Assembly: GCA_900766865.1 (NCBI GenBank)
Contig: CAAFXA010000461.1
Coordinates: forward strand, 1 to 5,270
Source of the DNA: an uncultured Akkermansia sp.
GTDB lineage: Bacteria > Verrucomicrobiota > Verrucomicrobiia > Verrucomicrobiales > Akkermansiaceae
DNA: 5,270 nt
Direction: 5' to 3'
Shown here: in pieces, positions 1 through 4,535 of the stretch
Layout of the letters: every line of letters begins with the position of its first letter
How positions within the stretch are numbered: the first letter of the stretch is position 1
Program-made: the position numbers and the translations under genes
The notes under the pieces: generated by a model
What the model saw: only the letters and a program-made list of their open reading frames with translations
Told to the model about the DNA's origin: nothing
Databases searched by the model: none

Positions 1-1
1 C

Positions 2-1252
2 ATCGTGCTGGAGCGCGGCAGGGACGTCTTTGCCCGCAGTCTGGATTTAGCTCCCCTGCATGCCGGCGAGTTTGGTGTGGAGGACTCCAATTACTGCTTT
101 GGTGAGGGCGGTGCCGGCACTTTCTCGGATGGCAAGCTCTTTACCCGTGCCACTAAGCGCGGCCCCGTCATGGAGGTGTACGAAACCTTCGTTGCACATG
201 GGGCTTCTCCGGATATTCTCACCGATGCTCAGCCGCACCTGGGCTCCGATAAGCTCCCGGATATCATTCAGGCCATGCGCCACAGCATCCTTAATGCTGG
301 CGGGGAAGTGCATTTCTCCACCCGTGTGAATGGCCTGCTGCGCTCGGCAGATGGCCGCCGCCTGCGAGGTGTCACCAGCGCTGATGGCCGAGAATGGGTG
401 GGAGATGCCGTCATTCTGGCTACCGGTCACAGTGCGCGAGATGTGTACCGCATGCTGCATGCCGAGGGGCTTACCCTGGAACAGAAAACATTTGCTGTAG
501 GTGTGCGAATCGAGCATCCCCAAAGCCTTATTGATGCTTCGCAGTACCACCTGCGCCCTGGCCAGTCCCGCCCGGAGGGTCTCCCCGCTGCTCGCTATAC
601 CTTGGCCACCAATATAGATGACCGCGGCGTTCATTCCTTCTGTATGTGCCCGGGCGGACACATTGTTCCCGCCGCAACGGAGGATGATGAGGTGGTGGTT
701 AATGGCATGTCGCTTTCTGCCCGCGATTCTTTCTGGGCAAACTCTGGCTTTGTCGTTACGGTAAAACCTGAGGACACCGCTGCCTGTGTCGCAGAGCATG
801 GTGTGCTCGCCGGCCTCGCCTGGCAGAAACAGCTGGAGCAGGCTACAGCCCTCGCTGGTGGAGGTCGCAGAAAAGCCCCCGCCCAGCGCGTACCGGATTT
901 CCTGGCCTCCCGTGTTTCTTCCTCTCTTCCCCCCACCAGCTACGAGCCCGGACTTACGCCCTGCGACCTCAATGCATTGCTGCCGGATTTCGTGAGCCGC
1001 CGCATGCGTGAAGGTCTGCAGTTCTTTAATCGCAAGTTGCGTGGCTTTGCCGGGGAGGAGGCCCTGCTCATTGGTTGCGAAACCCGCACCAGTTCCCCCC
1101 TGCGTATCCCGCGCGATTCCACCACCCTGCAGCATGTGGACCTTCCCGGCCTTTTCCCCTGCGGCGAAGGTGCCGGCTATGCCGGAGGCATCGTTTCAGC
1201 TGCTCTGGATGGCCGCCGCTGTGCAGAAGCCGTGGAAAAAATGAATGGTTGA
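2..1252 (+). CDS. FAD-dependent dehydrogenase, COG2509 type (5' end outside window)
   Basis: This is the C-terminal 416 codons of a predicted soluble flavoprotein oxidoreductase whose substrate is unknown. The frame is already open at the window edge and begins with I-V-L-E-R-G, the usual end of the second strand of a Rossmann FAD-binding fold, so the GxGxxG dinucleotide loop and probably about 100 N-terminal residues lie upstream. The GTG at position 5 is not the start. Family hallmarks seen: GEGGAGTFSDGK (nt 101-136), an ILATGHSARD segment typical of the second FAD/NAD contact, FCMCPGGHIVPAA (about nt 636-674), ETRTSSPLRI (about nt 1079-1108), and the closing FAD loop PCGEGAGYAGGI then SAALDG (nt 1157-1213). 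These motifs together mark the family securely; the physiological role is not established. The TGA stop is at 1250-1252. No clear terminator follows and the next gene is 341 nt away, so it is probably not in an operon with it. Confidence 0.93.
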   Translation: MVLERGRDVFARSLDLAPLHAGEFGVEDSNYCFGEGGAGTFSDGKLFTRATKRGPVMEVYETFVAHGASPDILTDAQPHLGSDKLPDIIQAMRHSILNAGGEVHFSTRVNGLLRSADGRRLRGVTSADGREWVGDAVILATGHSARDVYRMLHAEGLTLEQKTFAVGVRIEHPQSLIDASQYHLRPGQSRPEGLPAARYTLATNIDDRGVHSFCMCPGGHIVPAATEDDEVVVNGMSLSARDSFWANSGFVVTVKPEDTAACVAEHGVLAGLAWQKQLEQATALAGGGRRKAPAQRVPDFLASRVSSSLPPTSYEPGLTPCDLNALLPDFVSRRMREGLQFFNRKLRGFAGEEALLIGCETRTSSPLRIPRDSTTLQHVDLPGLFPCGEGAGYAGGIVSAALDGRRCAEAVEKMNG

Positions 1253-1554
1253 GAGGGATTGCTGATTGGAAAGCATAATGCTATCCTTTCATGTGTCGGA
1301 GGCGGTGTTTGCTCCGTTTCCCTGCGGGCGTATGCTCGTAGAATACTAAACTTGCCTTGATTGAACACGCGTCCGCGGAGTTTTTCAACAAAGACGCCCG
1401 CGCTCTCGGAGTGGCGGGAGCGGCTGAATGGGATTTTGCAGCGTATACGCCGATTTTACAACATCGCCGTTATTGCGGCACTGTGTCAAAAGAAAGATGG
1501 CATTTTCTGGCAGGAAAGACTCTAATGATTGGGGGCGCGGGACGAGCTAACTTC

Positions 1555-1583
1555 TTGCAGATTCGTGATGGTCGTGGTATAGA
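1555..1583 (+). promoter_or_regulatory. Candidate sigma70-like promoter close to the barrel-protein start
   Basis: TTGCAG (1555-1560) and TATAGA (1578-1583) are separated by 17 nt. The match to TTGACA/TATAAT is moderate (3/6 and 4/6). Transcription would begin near 1590, only about 4 nt before the ATG, which would leave the GGAG ribosome-binding site outside the RNA. That conflict makes either the promoter or the RBS reading doubtful. Confidence 0.25.
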
Positions 1584-1584
1584 T

Positions 1585-1588
1585 GGAG
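1585..1588 (+). promoter_or_regulatory. Ribosome-binding site GGAG that supports the 1594 start
   Basis: GGAG ends 5 nt before the ATG at 1594. Together with the signal peptide that begins at that ATG, it decides the start against the longer frame that could open at the TTG at 1357. Confidence 0.6.
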
Positions 1589-1593
1589 CTGTT

Positions 1594-2211
1594 ATGAAAC
1601 ATGCTTTTGCATCAATACTGGTGGCTGGTATGCTGAGCAGTACAGCCTGCGCTGTCCCCTATTATCAGCCGACATCCCAGCCTGGGGCTTTGACTCCTTA
1701 CGACATGCAGCCGGTTTATACGATTGAAGGCTTATGGGGAATAGCTGCTCATCGAGACGAGCCGGACGTATGGGGGCCGCGACTCCGTTTTAGCCTGTAT
1801 AGTGACGCGGTTTCAACAGTGCGGCACCAGTTCAGCCTGAATGTGGCAGGGCTCTGGGGCAGCAGAAATCAGCACTTCGGTGCTGAAAGTTACAGTACAG
1901 ACGTATTCCTGCTACCGCTTACAGCCGGCTACGAGCTGAATATTGCGCTGGGAGAGAAAGCTCTGTTGTACTTTGGCGGCAAAGCTGGCTATGCCTGGGG
2001 CAGGGCAGAGGGGCGCTATCGCAGCTATTGCAGTGGAGGTTTTACTTGTTCCGGTGGGCTGGGGGTGAAATATATGCCCAATGAGCGCACTTACCTGAAC
2101 CTGGGGTACGAATATGCCAGTACGGATTTTTCCATGCATCGTCATACCTCCGGAGGCAATGGGAATTTTGCCAGCCACATTATCTCTTTGGGCGTTGGCT
2201 GGCAGTTCTAG
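1594..2211 (+). CDS. Small outer-membrane beta-barrel protein (porin-family-like)
   Basis: This encodes 205 residues, predicted to be exported and inserted in the outer membrane. Residues 1-20 form a signal peptide: K2-H3, a hydrophobic core (about 4-14), then S-S-T-A-C-A with an A-x-A site giving cleavage after A20. C19 could be read as a poor lipobox (S-T-A-C), which I think less likely. The mature part is glycine- and aromatic-rich with alternating hydrophobic residues, as in amphipathic strands: about 62-70 (PRLRFSLYS), 79-90, 104-118, 124-136, 150-161, 166-176 and 195-205. It ends HIISLGVGWQF, with the terminal Phe typical of the signal read by the BAM complex. Size and pattern suit an eight-stranded OmpX/OmpA-like barrel. 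C146 and C152 lie in a predicted loop and could form a disulfide in the periplasm or outside. The specific role is unknown. I chose the start at 1594 over upstream starts because of the signal peptide and RBS. Confidence 0.85.
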   Translation: MKHAFASILVAGMLSSTACAVPYYQPTSQPGALTPYDMQPVYTIEGLWGIAAHRDEPDVWGPRLRFSLYSDAVSTVRHQFSLNVAGLWGSRNQHFGAESYSTDVFLLPLTAGYELNIALGEKALLYFGGKAGYAWGRAEGRYRSYCSGGFTCSGGLGVKYMPNERTYLNLGYEYASTDFSMHRHTSGGNGNFASHIISLGVGWQF

Positions 2212-2232
2212 CAAATGCTTTTTCTGAAAAGT

Positions 2233-2260
2233 TTGTCATGACTAATAATCCGTTTATCAT
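2233..2260 (+). promoter_or_regulatory. Distal candidate promoter P1 of xth
   Basis: TTGTCA (2233-2238) matches the -35 consensus at 5/6 and TATCAT (2255-2260) the -10 at 5/6, with a 16-nt spacer. Transcription would begin near 2267 and give a leader of about 36 nt that includes the G-run at 2295-2299 as a possible Shine-Dalgarno site. The expected start point lies inside the -35 box of the proximal promoter. Confidence 0.45.
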
Positions 2261-2265
2261 TTCCT

Positions 2266-2294
2266 TTGACATGGGGCGGGGCTTGGGGTAGTAT
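2266..2294 (+). promoter_or_regulatory. Proximal candidate promoter P2 of xth (near-leaderless)
   Basis: A perfect TTGACA (2266-2271) is followed after exactly 17 nt by TAGTAT (2289-2294). The -10 box ends 9 nt before the xth ATG at 2304, so a normal start point (about 2301-2304) leaves 0-3 nt of leader. The TAG within the -10 box is also an in-frame stop upstream of the ATG, so the protein cannot begin earlier. Confidence 0.5.
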
Positions 2295-2303
2295 GGGGGC
2301 GAT

Positions 2304-3062
2304 ATGAAACTGGTAAGCTGGAATGTGAACGGTCTGCGTGCAACCCTGGGCAAGGGGCTGGCAGAGAAGATGGATGCCCTGGCACCGGATGTGCTCTGCC
2401 TGCAGGAGATTAAGGCAAAGCCCGAACAGGTGGCCGACCTGTGGCTGGCCTCCTGGCCACATGCACTCTGGAACCCCGCCCAGCGCCCTGGTTATTCCGG
2501 AGTGCTCATTCTCTCCCGTGTGGCACCGCTGAGCGTCAGCACAGGCATCGGCGTGCCGGAGCATGATACCGAGGGCCGTGTGGCGACCATGGAGTTTGAC
2601 AATTTTTATCTGGTGAACTGCTATACGCCCAACTCGCAGAATGAGCTGGCGCGTCTTCCCTACCGCCAGGAGTGGGATGCAGCCTTCCGTGCCTATGTGA
2701 GTGGCCTGGCAGATAAAAAGCCTGTAGTATTCTGCGGCGACCTGAATGTTGCTCACCAGGAAATTGATCTTGCCCGCCCGGCAACCAATCACTTCAGCGC
2801 CGGATTCTCCGATGAGGAACGAGCCGGATTTACGGAGCTGCTGGGAGCCGGCTTTGCGGATACTTTCCGTCGTCTGCATCCCGACGCCCGGGATGCATAC
2901 TCCTGGTGGAGCTTCCGCGGTGGTGCACGTGCCAGGAACGTAGGCTGGCGTATTGATTACTTCTGCGTGAGCGAGGGGCTTTTGCCGCGCGTGAGCTCAG
3001 CGGAGATTCATGCGGATGTCACCGGCTCGGATCATTGCCCGGTTTCTCTTGTTATAGACTGA
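2304..3062 (+). CDS. xth: Exodeoxyribonuclease III / AP endonuclease (ExoA/APE1 type)
   Basis: This encodes a complete 252-residue cytoplasmic enzyme of base-excision repair. It cuts the DNA backbone 5' to abasic sites and removes 3'-blocking groups and nucleotides, using a divalent metal. One endonuclease/exonuclease/phosphatase fold fills the protein. Visible active-site residues: N7 (SWNVNGLR), E35 (LQEIK, metal ligand), Y107 (NCYTPNSQ), D146 and N148 (GDLNVAHQEIDL), D218 (GWRIDYF), and D243-H244 (GSDHCPV). The AGFSDEE, YSWWSFR and RNVGWRIDYF segments are those of the ExoA/APE1 branch rather than of E. coli XthA. The length is normal and no catalytic residue is missing. The start at 2304 gives the canonical MKLVSWN opening and an in-frame TAG at 2289 excludes earlier starts. 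The only upstream Shine-Dalgarno-like element is a G-run at 2295-2299, 4 nt from the ATG. The gene stands alone between its own promoters and a downstream hairpin. Confidence 0.97.
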   Translation: MKLVSWNVNGLRATLGKGLAEKMDALAPDVLCLQEIKAKPEQVADLWLASWPHALWNPAQRPGYSGVLILSRVAPLSVSTGIGVPEHDTEGRVATMEFDNFYLVNCYTPNSQNELARLPYRQEWDAAFRAYVSGLADKKPVVFCGDLNVAHQEIDLARPATNHFSAGFSDEERAGFTELLGAGFADTFRRLHPDARDAYSWWSFRGGARARNVGWRIDYFCVSEGLLPRVSSAEIHADVTGSDHCPVSLVID

Positions 3063-3087
3063 GTATAACAGACTAGTATGCATACAT

Positions 3088-3135
3088 GGAGCGTTTGTGG
3101 GAGACCGCAGACGCTCCTGTTGTGTCTGTGGTTTT
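3088..3135 (+). terminator. Hairpin terminator after xth, with an overlapping alternative hairpin
   Basis: Arms 3088-3100 and 3105-3117 form a 13-bp stem (two G-U pairs) closed by a GAGA tetraloop, 26 nt after the xth stop. The following 18 nt are only moderately T-rich. A second hairpin, arms 3105-3112 and 3124-3131 (8 bp, one G-U, 11-nt loop), abuts TTTT at 3132-3135, the usual geometry of an intrinsic terminator. The two share 3105-3112 and cannot coexist. Termination after xth is likely; which hairpin does it is open. Confidence 0.6.
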
Positions 3136-3244
3136 CTCTGCTGGCCCCATTGGTAATATTGTGAAATTTGCCTCCAAAGCCCACAAGATATGGCGGTATG
3201 ATGCAAAAAAGCGTATAAAATATGGGAATCATGAACATTTATGC

Positions 3245-3273
3245 TTGCTTTGATACACGAAAGTATGTAAAAT
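3245..3273 (+). promoter_or_regulatory. Candidate dnaN promoter
   Basis: TTGCTT (3245-3250), a 17-nt spacer and TAAAAT (3268-3273) form a good sigma70-like promoter. The start point would be near 3280, giving a leader of about 19 nt that still contains the AAGGAG ribosome-binding site. The -10 box overlaps the ATG at 3272, so that ATG would not be in the RNA. An AT-rich TATAAA at 3214-3219 has no acceptable -35 partner. Confidence 0.55.
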
Positions 3274-3285
3274 GCAGAAAAACCG

Positions 3286-3291
3286 AAGGAG
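3286..3291 (+). promoter_or_regulatory. Shine-Dalgarno AAGGAG that fixes the dnaN start
   Basis: AAGGAG lies 7 nt before the ATG at 3299, which is ideal spacing. It selects 3299 over the in-frame ATG at 3272, which would add nine residues (MQKNRRSAT) absent from the usual clamp N-terminus. Confidence 0.85.
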
Positions 3292-3298
3292 CGCAACC

Positions 3299-4390
3299 AT
3301 GAAATTCGCATTAGCAAAACAAGTCCTGCTTGATGGCCTGAACAAGGTAGCCGGCGTGGTGTCTACCCGCCCCAGCATGCCCATTCTCTCCAACGTGCTG
3401 CTTGAGGCCGCCGACGGCGAGCTTAAGCTGACGACTACGAACATGGAGCTGACCATTCTGGCCAAGGTGCCGTGCCTGGTGGAGACACCCGGTGCCATCA
3501 CTCTGCCGGCCAAGAAGCTTCAGAGCATCATCCGCGAAATGCGAGACGGCGAGGTGAGCCTTGAGACTAAGGGCACCATTGCTACCATCCGTTGTAATCG
3601 CGCTCAGTTCAAGCTCAACGGCCTTGCTTCCGAGGAGTTCCCCAGCCTGCCGGTGTTCAAGGAGGCCCGCGAGTTCAAGGTGCCCCAGGGCATGCTTAAC
3701 CGCGGTTTCCGATACACAGAGTTTGCCATTTCCAACGATGGAACGCGCTACATCCTCAATGGTATCTACACCTGCTTCCAGGACGGCAAGCTTACCCTCG
3801 TGGCTACAGATGGACGCCGCCTTGCCCTCTTCGAGAACGAGCTCGAGTTCCCCGAGTCCCAGCAGGTTGCCATCGACCTTCCCAGCCGCGCTGTGGCAGA
3901 GGTGCACCGCCTCCTCGGTGACACAGGCGATGTGATGGTGCGCATTACCTCCAACCAGGCTTCCTTCGACTTTGGCGACACGCTGCTGGTCACTAAGCTT
4001 ATTGATGGTAACTATCCGAACTATCGTCAGGTTATTCCCAGCCGTTACAACGAGCGCATTATCATGCCGGCCTCCGACCTCAACGAGACCGTACGCCGCG
4101 TATCCCTCCTCTCTGCAGAGAAGGCCAACACCGTGCGCTTCCGCTTCTCCCCGGGCGTCATGGAGGTGCAGTCCAGCGCTGCCAACCTCGGCGAGGCTAA
4201 TGAAGAAGTGCCCATCGATTACGATGGCCGCGAGATTGCCATCACCTTCAACGCAGACTTCATCCTTGCCCCCCTCAAGGCCGTGGGCGATGGTGAGATT
4301 GCGCTCGACCTGATTGACTCCTCCAGCCCCGGTGTCATGCGCGTGGCTGATGAGTTCCTCTACGTGCTCATGCCCATGCACCTCAGCTAA
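3299..4390 (+). CDS. dnaN: DNA polymerase III beta subunit (sliding clamp)
   Basis: This encodes a complete 363-residue clamp, close to the usual length of about 366. Two copies form a ring round DNA that tethers the replicative polymerase and also binds repair and initiation-control proteins. Three clamp domains are expected at about 1-120, 125-245 and 246-363. Seen: MKFALAKQVLLDGLNKVAGV at the N-terminus, STRPSMPILSNVLLEA (22-37), FPSLP (114-118), VATDGRRLALF (168-178) and LIDGNYPNYRQVIP (234-247). The C-terminus is LMPMHLS, which contributes to the hydrophobic pocket for clamp-binding motifs. The gene prefers C- or G-ending codons such as AAG, CTC/CTG, GCC and ATC, consistent with high expression. 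It is not next to dnaA or recF here. It has its own promoter and a strong terminator, so it probably forms a single-gene unit. Confidence 0.98.
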   Translation: MKFALAKQVLLDGLNKVAGVVSTRPSMPILSNVLLEAADGELKLTTTNMELTILAKVPCLVETPGAITLPAKKLQSIIREMRDGEVSLETKGTIATIRCNRAQFKLNGLASEEFPSLPVFKEAREFKVPQGMLNRGFRYTEFAISNDGTRYILNGIYTCFQDGKLTLVATDGRRLALFENELEFPESQQVAIDLPSRAVAEVHRLLGDTGDVMVRITSNQASFDFGDTLLVTKLIDGNYPNYRQVIPSRYNERIIMPASDLNETVRRVSLLSAEKANTVRFRFSPGVMEVQSSAANLGEANEEVPIDYDGREIAITFNADFILAPLKAVGDGEIALDLIDSSSPGVMRVADEFLYVLMPMHLS

Positions 4391-4442
4391 GGGCTGCAAG
4401 ACACGCAGATTCGCGAACAGTTTTTTCATAATACAGGGGTTC

Positions 4443-4486
4443 GGGGGCGTGGCAGGATGTTATTCCTGCCACGCCCCCTCATTTTT
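4443..4486 (+). terminator. dnaN: Strong intrinsic terminator of dnaN
   Basis: Arms 4443-4457 and 4464-4478 form a perfect 15-bp, GC-rich stem with a TGTTAT loop, followed by TCATTTTT (T-run 4482-4486). It lies 52 nt after the dnaN stop. There is no T-run on the other side for the opposite strand, so it should act only on + strand transcription. Confidence 0.92.
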
Positions 4487-4501
4487 CCGAAAAGGTTGGC
4501 A

Positions 4502-4535
4502 ATATCGGCTAATTTAGTTGATAATTAGCCGATGT
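4502..4535. repeat. Inverted repeat just beyond the dnaN terminator
   Basis: ATCGGCTAATT (4504-4514) is repeated exactly in inverse orientation as AATTAGCCGAT (4523-4533) around an 8-nt loop TAGTTGAT. Two more pairs (one T-G) extend it to 13 bp. There is no T-run after it on the + strand. It could be an operator, a recombinase site, a second hairpin for convergent transcription, or a repeat-family member. The sequence alone does not decide. Confidence 0.7.

Larger units (their letters stand above)
1253..1593. other. 341-nt intergenic region before the outer-membrane protein gene
   Basis: I see no supported gene here. The frame of the downstream gene has no stop from 1342 on, but the encoded residues before 1594 show no recognisable domain and would bury the signal peptide. 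Local structures seen: an 8-bp hairpin (two G-U pairs) with a GTAT loop at 1322-1341; a 7-bp hairpin with arms 1401-1407 and 1416-1422; and a CGGAG/CTCCG hairpin followed by TTTCCC around 1298-1320. None has the strong stem plus T-run of a clear terminator. A weak sigma70-like pair is TTGCTG (1259-1264), 17 nt, TATCCT (1282-1287); it would give a leader of about 300 nt for the next gene. The function of the region is unresolved. Confidence 0.5.

Noticed and set aside
47..1135. A 362-codon - strand frame antisense to the flavoprotein gene
   Set aside because: The + strand frame carries clear family motifs throughout; the antisense product is low-complexity-like with no recognisable domain.
1322..1341. 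An 8-bp hairpin as terminator of the flavoprotein gene
   Set aside because: It includes two G-U pairs and is followed by AATACTAAAC rather than a T-run.
2208..2879. A 223-codon - strand frame over xth and its promoter region
   Set aside because: It is antisense to an xth gene with all catalytic residues, and its product resembles nothing.
3063..3298. A replication origin next to dnaN
   Set aside because: I saw no cluster of DnaA boxes (TTATNCACA) or AT-rich unwinding repeats; the AT-rich part is explained by the dnaN promoter.
3311..4429. A 372-codon open frame on the - strand spanning nearly all of dnaN
   Set aside because: It is a shadow of the strong codon bias of dnaN; the translation has no domain resemblance and no ribosome-binding site or promoter was seen for it.
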